A DNA stretch of 64,000 nt from Pseudoips prasinana (Eukaryota > Arthropoda > Insecta > Lepidoptera > Nolidae), in contig OX621255.1 of assembly GCA_951640165.1 (NCBI GenBank), forward strand, positions 21,922,001 through 21,986,000. The letters run 5' to 3'. This document shows positions 11,776 to 21,365 of the stretch, one piece after another; the first letter of the stretch is position 1, and each line of letters begins with the position of its first letter. A program made the translations under genes and the position numbers. The notes under the pieces are model-generated. The model was not told the origin of the DNA and did not search any database. It saw only the letters and a program-made list of their open reading frames with translations.

Positions 11776-12795
11776 TTAATCGAAGTAATCACCCATGCAA
11801 TCAATGCATCTTTGCCATCGCAGTGGCAGTTTATTGATGCCCTTCTTAAAGAAATCAGCTGGACGGGAGGCAACAAATTCTTCAAAGGCATTTTGTACTG
11901 CCTCTCGGGTATTGAATTTTTTTCCCGCCAAGAAGTTATCCAAATTCTGGAAAAAGTAGTAGTCTGTAGGCGCAAAGTCTGGTGAGTAGGGCGGATGACG
12001 GAGAGCTTCCAACCCCAGTTCTTGCAACTTGGAGACCGTCTGCTGTGCAGTATGAGGTCGCGCGTTGTCGTGCAGGAGCAGCGGAGACGAGCGATTGACC
12101 AATGCTGGTTGGAGATGCGCCAGCTTCTCCATCATTGTGCTCAGTTCTTCACAGTACACATCTGCAGTAATGCTCACCCCGTTTGGTAAGAAGCTGTGAT
12201 GAATCACACCGGCGCTAGACCACCAAACAGTGACCATCACTTTTCTAGGGGTAAGTTTTCGTTTAGGGCATTGTTTAGGTGCTGAACCAGGATCCAACCA
12301 ACTTGCTGAGCGCTTGCGGTTATCAAACAGAATCCATTTTTCATCGCAGGTAACAATGCGGTTCAAAATTCCTTCATTTGTGTGTCTGTTGAGCAGTGCA
12401 AGGCACGTCTCGACGCGTACTTCGCGCTGGCGATCATTGAGTTCGTGGGGCACCCATTTGTCAAGCTTTTTTACCTTGCCAATTTGACGCAAATGGACCA
12501 ATATTGTTTTGACGCTAACGTCGAAAGCTGCTGCTAATTCAGCCGTAGATTGTGTATCATCAGCTTCCACAACCGCCTTTAATTCGTCATTGTCGAACAA
12601 AGTCTTCGGACGACCGCGAGGTTCATTTTTCAGGTCGAAATTTCCAGAACGGAAGCGAGCAAACCAATAACAGGTGGTGCGTTGGTTTGTAGTGTTAGCT
12701 CCGTAAACGTCGTTGATGTTGCGTGCCGCTTGTGCCGCGTTGCTGCCACGACGGTACTCATGTTCCATAATTACTCGAATTTTTAACGTATCCAT
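11776..12795 (-). CDS. mariner transposase (DD34D)
   Basis: Cut-and-paste transposase that binds its terminal repeats, excises the element and inserts it at TA sites in the nucleus. The chosen start at 12795 gives 339 residues (MDTLKIR...), matching where mariner proteins normally begin. A further in-frame ATG upstream would add 13 residues and is less likely. Residues 1-110 hold the helix-turn-helix DNA-binding part. The WVPHEL signature is at 114-119. The catalytic triad is D151 (TCDEKW), D243 (HDNARPH) and D278 (YSPDFAPTDYYFF), with exactly 34 residues between the last two, which defines DD34D. The frame is open from start to stop, with no frameshift and a normal length for the family (about 345). 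The closest family look is the mariner group that includes SETMAR/Hsmar1-type proteins, by recollection of motifs only. Activity is an inference. Confidence 0.95.
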   Translation of the reverse strand: MDTLKIRVIMEHEYRRGSNAAQAARNINDVYGANTTNQRTTCYWFARFRSGNFDLKNEPRGRPKTLFDNDELKAVVEADDTQSTAELAAAFDVSVKTILVHLRQIGKVKKLDKWVPHELNDRQREVRVETCLALLNRHTNEGILNRIVTCDEKWILFDNRKRSASWLDPGSAPKQCPKRKLTPRKVMVTVWWSSAGVIHHSFLPNGVSITADVYCEELSTMMEKLAHLQPALVNRSSPLLLHDNARPHTAQQTVSKLQELGLEALRHPPYSPDFAPTDYYFFQNLDNFLAGKKFNTREAVQNAFEEFVASRPADFFKKGINKLPLRWQRCIDCMGDYFD

Positions 12796-12957
12796 GATGA
12801 CGAAAAAGATTGAAATGCGATGAAAATGTAACACTAATCAATAAAGAAATGACTACTTTTGGAAAAAAGAATCCATGTTTTTAAAATAAAATTAATTTGA
12901 AATTAGAATTCTTAGCCAAACAAAAATTATTTTGATTTGAAATGGCCAGTACTGCAG

Positions 12958-12982
12958 AACGGCAATTTCATAGGTAAAGACC
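12958..12982. repeat. mariner right terminal inverted repeat
   Basis: Exact 25-bp complement of 11701-11725, followed by the TA duplication at 12983-12984. Confidence 0.95.
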
Positions 12983-12984
12983 TA

Positions 12985-13323
12985 ATATAATTCCACCTAA
13001 TGTTAAAACTCAACTCATAGATGATACCGAAATTTTTAAATATCGTGACTCCCTTCCAATACATATTAAAGTTAAATACGACTTATAAAAAGAACAATTC
13101 TTTAACATGCAGTTGCAACACAAGATAGATCATTCTATATTCTATATTATACACACGACAAGTCGCTCGGGGCAAACTGATTATTGCACCCGCAAATAAT
13201 TTTTACGGCGAACGGACTACGGCCTACCTGATTCCACGGCTAATTAATGAATTACCTACCTCCGTTATCGACAATATGAACAATGTAAAAGTTAAATTAA
13301 ATCAATATTTTAAGTCACTGTAG
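12985..13323 (+). pseudogene. LINE reverse transcriptase, part 2 (after mariner)
   Basis: Homology resumes with IPPNVKTQLIDDTEIFKYRD and SLPIHIKVKYDL followed by an in-frame stop, then in another frame NNFYGERTTAYLIPRLINEL and KLNQYFKSL with the natural stop at 13321-13323. These are the C-terminal blocks of the same polyprotein as 11040-11700. At least one frameshift and one nonsense codon are present. Confidence 0.75.
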
Positions 13324-13494
13324 GTATTAAAATGTTTATGTACCTAATCTGTATGTAGCTTATTAAGTGTATTTTCTTTATTCGTTTAGTAAATTGTAAA
13401 GCATAGTGTTCTCGTATAAATGTTCTCGTAAAATTTGGTATTTGTTTAGGTATACTTATTATATAGATTGATATTAGATTGACCCATATTGGGA

Positions 13495-13531
13495 AGTGTC
13501 ACGCTTAAACCCAAGAGGTTTAAGTGACACT
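13495..13531. repeat. short hairpin
   Basis: Arms AGTGTCACGCTTAAACC and GGTTTAAGTGACACT pair except for a two-base bulge, with a short loop. Possibly the centre of a decayed palindromic element. Confidence 0.6.
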
Positions 13532-13539
13532 ATAGGTAT

Positions 13540-14455
13540 TTAAATATTCAGAATTGTAATGTTTTTGATAGTTACTAAAAAAAAAGTAGCGGGGCATCTA
13601 TGTGCAGGTAAATTTCAAACTCAGTGAACCTATTGAATACATTCCTACGTAACTATCTATTAACTGGCTTTGCAGTAGGGCCAGAATTCAATCTCTTAAC
13701 ATTAACAAAGCTTTGTGGTTACGCTGCATTGTAATCGATAGTTCAAATTCGTGCATTTATTTTTGGCAAACCCTACTGTACCTGGGTAGTAAGTTTGCTG
13801 ACTAGGACTTCAATAGTACTGGCTCCATTGTATAATCCTAGCTGTTTTCAAGCAACAACGGTATACTAACATTTCTGATTGTTGATTTATGCAATTCGGT
13901 TTCCTTAGTCAGTACTGTGTAACTTAGTTTCCGTTTGCAATGCTATTGAATAGTATATAACTGCTGGCGATACAATAGGTTATATATTTCGTGATTACCA
14001 AAACGTTGACCAAACGTTTGTCCAGTTTACTCAGAAATGTAGTTGGAATATGATATGTTGTAGTTAATTTTACAAACAAACAATAAGTCCCTTATAAATA
14101 ACAGCTGATTAAAAAAAAGACATTCATAGTAGACCATTACAATTTACTCCTTGTTTTAGTAATCAAAGCTATATATATAGTATAATTATATTATAATGGA
14201 TATAACATGTTAGTGTTCGGCTATAATGGAGCCTGTTTAAGAGGACCAGTAAACGTTCACACTACTTAATTGGGAAATGTATATTTATATAGATTTTACA
14301 ATTACGTTCTTCATTTGTTCTCCGTACAAAGTTTGGTATTTACCCGCGTGCTAGTCTGGCCGAATATTTACAGAAATACAATATTTGTGGACATTTTTTT
14401 GAAGGAAAGAACAAAGAGACGAAAATGTTTCATTATTAGTGATTACGTACTTGTG
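13540..14455. other. unassigned sequence
   Basis: No coding exon or delimited element recognised; AT-rich with scattered short open frames. Confidence 0.35.
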
Positions 14456-14459
14456 TAAC

Positions 14460-14640
14460 AGGACTCATTACACAATTTCTGGTTATTTATGTGAGAAAGG
14501 TGCTAATTCGACACACATCAAAATATGAAATTAATTTTAAGCAAAATTTTACTGGGTTTTCTCAGTAGATGCCCCATCATTCACAGCTCGGTAAAAAAAT
14601 ACGATTTCTTATTAATATAAAAGTAGAATTTATTACTACA
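14460..14640 (+). repeat. LINE 3' end fragment
   Basis: Resembles 7320-7560: TTACACAATTTCTGGTTATT corresponds to the AYYKISD coding end, and the GGGTTTTCTCAGTAGATGCC and CTCGGTAAAAAAATACGATT stretches match that 3' UTR. A diverged, truncated copy of the same LINE family. Confidence 0.55.
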
Positions 14641-15245
14641 TGTTATGTGAGTGGAGACAAAAACCGTACTTGTGAAGGTTTCTAACCAGATGTGAATTTT
14701 TCCTGGCCTGGAGTCAGAAAGTTGCGTTGTAATATCCCAGTACCTCAAGAAAGTGTAACAATCCGTTGATCCTGCCCCTTGATATTGGAGTATGGGAGAG
14801 ATAGAATGATTGAAATGATGAATGATTTTAGTTTTTTTTTAATTTAACGGGAAACAAATGGCTTATATAAAAATGATATTATACTACAAAGGAGTTTCTG
14901 ACAGAAGACCATGATATATTTATACAACTAATAATAATATTGCACTCAACTTTACAAATAAGTAGGTATTGACATTGTAGATTGTGTAATGGTGATTAAA
15001 TTGTATTATTGACATTTTTAACTTAATTTAACTGTCGACTGTATTGTGTATTATAACTGTTATTTTTCTGTGATTCTATTTGATTGTGTTAATTAGTGAA
15101 ATATGTATTAAAAAAATATGATACAATCAATTTGCATACCGAAGTATCGGTGAAACATGCTGTACCTATTGTAAAATGTATTTTGTACCATCTTTGTAAC
15201 CATTTTCGAGCAAATAAACTATTCTATTCTATATTCTATTCTACC
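14641..15245. other. unassigned, ending in a TTCTA repeat tail
   Basis: No exon recognised. AAATAAACTATTCTATTCTA at about 15215-15245 looks like the 3' tail of a LINE whose body I cannot identify. Confidence 0.4.
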
Positions 15246-15252
15246 CTCTTAC

Positions 15253-15424
15253 CCACCACTGCAAATCCTGTAAGCCAGGATCTACAGTGGCATAGAATGG
15301 ATAAGGCACTCCCTTGCAAACATACGGAAATGGTGTATTATCAACTTTGGCAAAACATTTGTCCAACGCTGATGTCTCGCCCAAATCCAGCCAACAAAGT
15401 AGTATGACTACGTACTTTGAAAAC
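15253..15424 (-). CDS. candidate exon of an unidentified secreted protein (minus strand)
   Basis: On the minus strand a 172-nt open segment is bounded by a good acceptor (TTATTCTAG before 15424) and a good donor (GTAAGAGG after 15253). It gives 57 full codons: a hydrophobic run YVVILLCWLDLG with a signal-peptide-like ETSA end, then a Cys-containing stretch including FAKVDNTPFPYVCKG and PFYATVDPGLQDLQWW. No ATG lies in frame within the exon, so it would need an upstream first exon to the right. I do not recognise the family. It lies upstream of the TSP1 exon on the opposite strand, so it would belong to a nested or antisense gene. It could also be a chance open frame. Confidence 0.3.
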
Positions 15425-15508
15425 CTAGAATAACAAACCAAACTTATTAATTAATCAGTTCCCAATAGAAATAAAATGTTGACTGACGCGATTATTCTTT
15501 GTCCACAG

Positions 15509-15703
15509 TAATAGACTGCGTAGTCTCCGGCTGGGGACCTTGGTCAGAATGCGACACGAACTGCGGCTCAGGCAGCATGGTGCGCAGTCGGAGGGTCGTC
15601 CAGTCACCGGCACACGGCGGGAGGCACTGCCCATCATTGGTACAGAGGAGAGCATGTCAAGAGCATAGAGGATGTTCGGCAGACAGCGATGTGCCTTTGA
15701 GAG
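15509..15703 (+). CDS. SBSPON-like: SBSPON-like protein, TSP1-repeat exon
   Basis: First exon visible here of a gene like vertebrate SBSPON (somatomedin-B and thrombospondin type-1 domain protein), a secreted extracellular protein. The acceptor TTTGTCCACAG precedes 15509 and the donor GTAAGAAG follows 15703. It enters with two bases finishing a split codon and leaves with one. The translation is a thrombospondin type-1 repeat: CVVSGWGPWSECDTNCGSGS with the WxxW motif, then MVRSRRVVQSP, GGRHCPSL and RRACQEHRGC, giving the six conserved cysteines. Downstream exons at 16812, 19655 and 21945 join with matching phases and end in the Cys-rich C-terminal domain typical of SBSPON. The expected somatomedin-B and signal-peptide exons were not found; they probably lie left of the window. 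The match rests on domain order and motif recall, not on an alignment. Confidence 0.88.
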
Positions 15704-16019
15704 GTAAGAAGGTTGAATGTTGAATAATGATCATTATTATTATTAACAAGATGGTATGGTAAACCAGTTGGTTAAACATTCTATTCTTATTGTAGTAGTC
15801 TCAAACGTGGTATCGGCTACATTTTAAGCGATTACAAAAGCCGTTAAAAAAATAAGTTCATAAAAAGTTGCTCAAATAGGTATTTGGCTATGTAACTACA
15901 CCATACAGCGTCGGTCGGTGTTTTATTTGGTCAAATATACTTGCAAGGTAGATTCAAATTAATTACGAGTAATACTCTTAAGATTTCTAAATAATAACAG
16001 TTAAAAAATATCGCTGAAA

Positions 16020-16195
16020 TTTTGCCCCGGAAGACGTACGTGGACAGGCCATCTACAAGATGGGCCGATGATCTTGTGAGGTTCGCTAGAAGCCGCTGTA
16101 TGCATTGCATAGATAGCACAAGTATTTGTGAAGATCTTTTGGGGAGGCATTTGTCTACTAGTGGACGTCTTTCGGCTGATAAGATGATGATGCTT
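16020..16195 (+). pseudogene. RTE-type LINE ORF2 C-terminal fragment
   Basis: Reads as RKTYVDRPSTRWADDLVRFA, then SRCMHCIDSTSICEDLLGRH in the place of the family's SRWM...LWRSLGEAF, followed by the CAGCAGTGG-like tail and GATGATGATG. Truncated and substituted copy inside an intron. Confidence 0.75.
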
Positions 16196-16537
16196 GCACT
16201 GTTATTAAAATTTGCATTTGGAACCTAATACATTGTCGATATATACAGTAAAGTAAAAGCTGTCGTGTAAAACAAAACACAAACTTCAATACTAACTGTA
16301 AATTACAGAATAATTAAGGCCTTACACGAAATTATAACATTTGGAGTTAATGCTGATTATTACTTAATATTTGTTTCCTATTTTTAATTTCACCAACTTT
16401 TAATGTTCTAATTTAATGCATAGCTAAAATTATTTTATACTTTTCAGTTGGTTTTAAAGACAGTGTTTATTCATTAAAACAGATTTTTATACAGATTTGA
16501 TTAAATAAAAATAAATAAATATATATTTGAACAACTA

Positions 16538-16745
16538 ACACACAGTCATCTGATCCCAAACTAGGGAAAGCCAAAATATGTACTATGGCAACCAGAACTG
16601 ATGAACATACTTATATATTTCTAAATACGAGCATAGACAAATTACACCCAGACACAAATAAATAATTGTGCGCAAACAAAGATTTGACCTGGATAAAGGT
16701 CGAACCCACGACCTTTAGCTAGCACACCACTAGACCAACATACTA
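16538..16745 (-). repeat. tRNA-headed SINE (minus strand)
   Basis: The body words ATCCCAAACTAGGGAAAGCC and TGTACTATGGCAACCAGA and the head GGTCGAACCCACGACC (complement of a B box) show a SINE with the same 3' body as the other families but a different tRNA head. Confidence 0.65.
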
Positions 16746-16811
16746 GCCAATTTGTATAACCTGTAGTTATAGTTTATTTGTATAACTTAAAATAAACAAT
16801 CTTTTTGACAG

Positions 16812-16929
16812 ATGAGACCGCGATGATCTTACCGGGAGGACTAAGCCGACACTCTAATGATACCGTGGACATCCGGAAGAACCTCCGTCTCCGCAACCCC
16901 GACGACCCTGAATCGAATTCCCACAGAGA
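16812..16929 (+). CDS. SBSPON-like: SBSPON-like protein, linker exon
   Basis: 118 nt between acceptor TTTTTGACAG and donor GTAAGTAC. It completes a GAT codon from the previous exon and leaves two bases (GA). The product, DETAMILPGGLSRHSNDTVD followed by IRKNLRLRNPDDPESNSHR, is a hydrophilic linker between the TSP1 repeat and the C-terminal domain. Its GC-richer, repeat-free sequence stands out from the surrounding intron. Confidence 0.85.
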
Positions 16930-17039
16930 GTAAGTACTTTTACATAGTAACATATATATGTATAACCGGCAAATAGACGGCGTCAGCTCTGCTCTAGCTA
17001 CTTGCCGTTCTTCATATATACTTTTATTATATATTCTAT

Positions 17040-17215
17040 ACTCTATTTATCTTATCGGTTGCCTGGAAGAGATCGCTTTTAGCGATAAGGCCGCCAATTG
17101 CATTAAAATAAGCGAATTTTCTTGTTTGTATCCATTGTTTTGTATTACTTATTTTTGTAATAAAGTGTACTTCTTCTTCTACTCTATTAATAAGCAGGTT
17201 AAGTGTCTATAGTGG
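17040..17215 (+). repeat. LINE 3' end (AGAGATCGCTT family)
   Basis: Contains GGTTGCCTGGAAGAGATCGC and TTAGCGATAAGGCCGCC, then a TTCTTCTACTCTATTAA tail. Other 3' ends of this family are at 20740-21040 (split by a MITE), 30150-30215 and 32455-32590 (minus). Confidence 0.65.
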
Positions 17216-17530
17216 GCGGTCCTCTTGTTGAGACTGCTTTAGATTATAAAATACCCAAGTAACAAGCGGGCTTTAAATAGTATCTAGGATTTTTCTGGCA
17301 AAGCGAATCTCTCAGTAAGCTGCCCGGAGTCAGGTAGTGATAGATGTTGCTCATGACTACAAGTGGTCCAGTAAAGGATCTCTCTCCAGGCATGTTGTAT
17401 TGCCATACCATCAAATTACTAGTAGTGTGACAGGTCCGTACTTCCGAGAACACGTAAGGCCAAAATACATGTATACATTATCTATTATATAATTGCCTAA
17501 AGCAGATATATGTATCTATAGGGTTACTTT

Positions 17531-17878
17531 TAAAACACCAACAACCTTGGAATACAAGATAGTTAACACCATAAGCAACAACTTTTGTTCTACAACTTTC
17601 GACAATTTGTTAGATTTTTTCATACAAAATAAGTTATAATTTAATTTCCCACTTAAATGTTTATAACTCTACGAGCATCGCAAAGACGCGTACACGTGCG
17701 CGAGCTTCGCGCGTCGTTCTTTCGTTTATGAATGAAACATAGACTTACAAATGTCACGACAGTACAACACTTTAAAAATATCTCTTTTGTTCATGTATTG
17801 AGTTATGTCCGTATTCGTAGGGCAAAAGTTGTTGCTTATTTGTTAGCAATCTAGTCCTGCGAGGTTGTTGGTGTTTTA
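17531..17878. mobile_element. MITE with 17-bp terminal inverted repeats
   Basis: TAAAACACCAACAACCT at 17531-17547 is the exact complement of AGGTTGTTGGTGTTTTA at 17862-17878. A second inner pair (AAGCAACAACTTTTG and CAAAAGTTGTTGCTT) extends the symmetry. The outer TA on each side could be the target duplication, suggesting Tc1/mariner-type mobilisation. No coding capacity; a single copy was noticed here. Confidence 0.7.
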
Positions 17879-17943
17879 CTAATAACTGTATATTATTTTA
17901 CTTTCATAATCTTATTCGAAAGGTATAGAGTAAAAGAATATAG

Positions 17944-18085
17944 GTACAGACGCCAGCACATTAAGCTACCCCTTTCTGATAAATTTCCCCAATTGACAGT
18001 GAACCTTATGCTTTTGTTACAAACTTGAAAATCTATAAAAGAAATTTTACATATTGGGGTAGCTAGATGTGCTGGCGTCTGTACA
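17944..18085 (+). mobile_element. TA-flanked MITE, family M1, copy 1
   Basis: Starts CAGACGCCAGCACATTAAGC and ends GATGTGCTGGCGTCTG, flanked by TA. Arms of about 40 bp pair through CTACCCC...GGGGTAG. The centre has AGTGAACCTTATGCTTTTGT. Five other copies: 20817, 24732, 47698, 55754 (minus) and 60565 (interrupted). Confidence 0.85.
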
Positions 18086-18681
18086 TCTGCTTTTGTCCAC
18101 TATAATAATATATCTTACGTAACAACTAGTCTCTGTAAAAACGGCCAATCTTAACCATGTTTTGATGGATGAGGAGTAGGTACATATACCCTACACACAT
18201 AATAATAATATTTCGAAAGAGATATTGTTTAATTTTTCTTTTCCTCGCTCAACTAATAAATTGTATGAACGAAATTGTCAGTTAAGACATAAAGTGAAAC
18301 GATGTTCTTTGTATGCAAATATATATATTGTTTTATGAAAATAATTTACCTCAATATGGAAGATAGAGTCTGTAATGAGATGTTGAAAGCTTTTACGCGT
18401 TTTCTCGAAGATTGATAACAAACATACTTTTACGATCTTACTGGTTGAATGGGAGCGTGTTTAATTGTAGATAATGAGTTACTGAGTTCTATCCCCGGGT
18501 CAAGATAAATAGTGTTATGAAGATTTATCTAGAAACGAAAAATCTCAGGAGCAACTTGAATTTAAAAAGGCGGGTTTACCTCTTGCCTGTGATATACATA
18601 ACTTAAAACTGACGCTCCTGTGCTTGAACCCTTCTTGGTCGTTGCAGATTGTAAACCCTTAAGGTTATAAGGTTATAACCC

Positions 18682-19313
18682 TTAAGAGCCATTTCACAAA
18701 ATGACGCTCGCGCCGCGCGCCGTACTAATCGGCGCCCACTCGCTCGTGTATCGTAATTTATTGTAGTTTAAACTGTTGTTCAAATCGATATTATGACAAA
18801 TTAATTGCAAATATTTAAAAAAAAACTGTAGAATTCGATTCTACAAAGAACATAGTTTATTTTGGTATAATTTTATTTTAGTAATTACGCTTTATTTAAA
18901 CCAAAAATCAATATGAAATTTAAAAAATAACCATAAAATTGGTGTAAGGATTTATTTTTTTACTAATTAATGGTAACAAAATTCAAGAATCTGTTACATT
19001 AAACGACGAATAAAATATATGTCTCATGCTGAATGTATTTTTTTAGCTTAGTTTATAAGTATTATTACTAGATACAGGACTTTGAAATTGACTCTGTGGC
19101 GATTTTTCATTAAAATGGTTGTGGGAGATGAGTCACTACAGAACAAGCAAATTTTTTTTGGTAAATGTGATACATTAAACATCAACAAAAACGATTTTTC
19201 CATATTTAACATGTATTTAATAATTTCTTGGTATTACTTAAGATGGTAATATAGGAGAAATCAAAAAATCTAAAATCTTAGAAATTCGCGCGAAAACGTG
19301 AAATGGCTCTTAA
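18682..19313. mobile_element. TTAA-flanked MITE, possibly piggyBac-type
   Basis: TTAA at 18682-18685 and 19310-19313 bracket a 624-bp insert with ends GAGCCATTTCAC and GTGAAATGGCTC. The TTAA duplication with short inverted ends fits piggyBac-superfamily non-autonomous elements. No open frame of note. Confidence 0.65.
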
Positions 19314-19654
19314 GGTAACACCCTATACGCATTATAATAATATGCACTCCGCAGTTGGACGTAGAGAATGGCAGGTGTAGATGATAAACGTCCAAGAGCG
19401 CTGTTAACATTGCTGTATTCGCTCAGAATAAAATGAGATTATTTTGTAAACCATATTCAATTTCCGGTGCCTATAGAATAAATATCACGACTCACATTTG
19501 GAGCAGGAAATAATTCAGCCTCAACAACAAAGCGGAAAGCTAATTTCCTTGACAGAATCATTTCAGATGAAAACAGATATTTTTTTGTTAGAAAATCCTC
19601 CAATAATGGTCTTATTTGTACCAAAATGTTCTATTTCCACGTTTGATTGTACAG

Positions 19655-19731
19655 ATACTGTGCCCAGTTCGAGGTTACTAAGGTGTCGAAGGCTTGCCAC
19701 ACGGATTCGGACTACAAACCCTTAAGAGAAG
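19655..19731 (+). CDS. SBSPON-like: SBSPON-like protein, short Cys exon
   Basis: A 77-nt exon found from phase and family expectation. Acceptor GATTGTACAG, donor GTACGTTT. It completes GA to GAA and reads EYCAQFEVTKVSKACHTDSD followed by YKPLREG, with the G codon split to the next exon. The YC...F...KACH...LREG pattern is the expected segment directly before the C-terminal VCVLC block in SBSPON-type proteins. Three phases agree (in from 16929, out to 21945). Confidence 0.85.
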
Positions 19732-19860
19732 GTACGTTTTTCATTGTAGCTGTAAAAATAAGGAAACAGGGGTACAGAATATTCTTCTAAAGCTTTAATG
19801 TAGGTAAATTTTAAATTGAGAACCTAATTGATCTTTGTGTCGTCGATTTAATCAATCCCA

Positions 19861-20122
19861 GGGGGGCTACCGGCTAAGTCACCGAACATCGTTTTCGTGA
19901 TCGGCGTTAAAAAAAATAAAGGTTAAAATGACTTAATCAATCGTTAAATCGGCTTCCATGAGCACATGTGACGTCATAAATGGTCTGGAATTGATTGTCA
20001 ACGTGACGCCGATTGAACGAATGTTTTAGTCATTTTTAACCTTTATTTATTTGAACGCCGAACACGCCGACGAACAATGAAAGCCGACAAACTATTTTCG
20101 GCGACTTAGCCGGTAGTCCCCC
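19861..20122 (+). mobile_element. palindromic MITE, family M2, copy 1
   Basis: Ends GGGGCTACCGGCTAAGTC and GACTTAGCCGGTAGTCCCC are inverted. Inner arms TTAAATCGGC and GCCGATTGAACG flank a unique centre with GAGCACATGTGACGTCATAA. Related to 20338-20583 and 39469-39711. Confidence 0.8.
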
Positions 20123-20135
20123 AGAACTGGAGTTC

Positions 20136-20176
20136 TCTATCGCCTTTTAGTCTAATTAAGACTCAAAGGCGATAGA
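20136..20176. repeat. short hairpin between two MITEs
   Basis: TCTATCGCCTTTTAGTCT pairs with AGACTCAAAGGCGATAGA, one mismatch, AATTA-type loop. Confidence 0.6.
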
Positions 20177-20337
20177 CTCCTTACTTCACAAATATTGAAG
20201 ATCAAGCCCGACTACCTAGACTTTAGCTAGTTAGTAGTAACTATACGTGGTACACGAGGCGCCCATAGCTAGATGCTCTCACCAGTCCGTAAGTGAACAA
20301 CTCTGTCACCAGTGTACCCACTTTGGGATCAGATGGT

Positions 20338-20583
20338 CTGGGGCTCTAACGACTAAGTCGCCGAACATCGATTTCTTAAATGGCGTTCAAATAAATGAAG
20401 GTTAAAAATGACTTAATCAATCTTTAAATCGGCTTTAATGTTGACAATCAATTCCGGACCATTTATGACGTCACATGTGCTCATGTAAGCCGATTTAACG
20501 ATTGATTAAGTCATTTTTAACCTTTACTTATTTGAACGCCATTTATGAAATCGATGTTCGCCAACTAGGCTGGTAGAGCCCCT
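20338..20583 (-). mobile_element. palindromic MITE, family M2, copy 2
   Basis: Ends GGGGCTCTAACGACTAAGTC and TAGGCTGGTAGAGCCCC. The asymmetric centre (ATTTATGACGTCACATGTGC) is inverted relative to copy 1, about 215 bp away, so the two copies could fold back on each other. Confidence 0.8.
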
Positions 20584-20739
20584 GGTTCATATGTCCCAGG
20601 TTATTATTATAGTATTGTTCGTTAGATATACTATCCGAAACAGAATCATGAATGTTAAAATTTTTTAACGGATATGCCATGTGTGTTTTATGTTTATTTA
20701 CCCTTCAATATATAAATGTTCACTTAAATATGGGAACTT

Positions 20740-21040
20740 CTTTCGTGACTGTGGTGGATGGTCATAAAATACGGTAGTCTGGAAGATATGCCTACATTAG
20801 CGATAAGACCGCCTCTTGTACAGACGCCAGCACATCAAACTATCCCAATCTGTCAAATTTCCCCAATTGAAAGTGAACCTTATGCTTATGTGATAAAGCA
20901 TAAAATCTATAAAATAAATTTGACAGATTGGGGTAGCTGGACATGCTGGCTTCTGTACCTTACAGTTTAAGAAAATTCATGTTACGATGTGATATTTCTA
21001 TTAGGTGCAATAAAGTGTATATATCTATCTTTCTAATATG
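20740..21040 (+). repeat. LINE 3' end split by an M1 MITE
   Basis: Left part AGTCTGGAAGATATGCCTAC and TTAGCGATAAGACCGCC stops at TGTA (20816); right part CCTTACAGTTTAAGAAAATT to AATAAAGTGTATATATC resumes after the MITE at 20817-20959. Together they form one LINE 3' UTR. Confidence 0.7.
20817..20959 (+). mobile_element. TA-flanked MITE, family M1, copy 2
   Basis: CAGACGCCAGCACATCAAAC at the left and GGACATGCTGGCTTCTG at the right, flanked by TA. Inserted in a LINE 3' UTR, so it is younger than that LINE copy. Confidence 0.85.
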
Positions 21041-21365
21041 AGTATTATTGCACGTTTACATCATTCTAATTCAAAGGAAATCGTCTTAAATCTAAACATT
21101 TTTTACAACCAAGCTACATTTTCTGAATTAGAGTTAGTTAATTAAGTGAAACGGAAATAGGTCAAGTTAACTCCAGTCGTGAGGTTACAGGTGCAGTTTT
21201 AGCTAAAACTAGGTTAAGAACTCTTTCAGTAACTGCCTCTGATATAGCTTGTTGAATTCAAACCAGTACAGTAGTAGATATATAAAAAAATAAAATTTAA
21301 GTTTAGGGTATCCTTTAGAACATGGGGCTCTAGTCTCGTAGCTTTGCTCTGGATGGAAGTAATAA

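Larger units (their letters stand above)
11701..12982 (-). mobile_element. complete mariner element (1282 bp) with TA duplication
   Basis: Both ends carry the same terminal inverted repeat: GGTCTTTACCTATGAAATTG continuing through CCGTT at 11701-11725, and its exact complement at 12958-12982, a perfect 25-bp match. The element is flanked by TA on both sides (11699-11700 and 12983-12984), the Tc1/mariner target duplication. The transposase gene fills the interior on the minus strand. The insertion splits a LINE reverse transcriptase. Intact ends plus an intact gene suggest a young and possibly still mobile copy. Confidence 0.95.
15704..16811 (+). other. intron of the SBSPON-like gene
   Basis: Donor GTAAGAAG at the left and acceptor TTTTTGACAG at the right. 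It contains an RTE-type LINE tail (16020-16195) and a minus-strand tRNA-type SINE (16538-16745). Confidence 0.8.
16930..19654 (+). other. intron of the SBSPON-like gene
   Basis: Donor GTAAGTAC, acceptor GATTGTACAG. It holds a LINE 3' end (17040-17215), three MITEs (17531-17878, 17944-18085, 18682-19313) and unassigned AT-rich sequence. Confidence 0.8.

Noticed and set aside
11995..12487. Plus-strand frames over the mariner
   Set aside because: Antisense shadows of the transposase gene.
12795..12834. Longer mariner transposase start (13 extra residues)
   Set aside because: Known mariner proteins start at about the MDTLKIR position; the extra residues look like leader sequence.
15096..15407. 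Plus-strand 103-codon frame as a somatomedin-B exon of the SBSPON-like gene
   Set aside because: The cysteine pattern of a somatomedin-B domain is absent and no fitting donor joins it to 15509.
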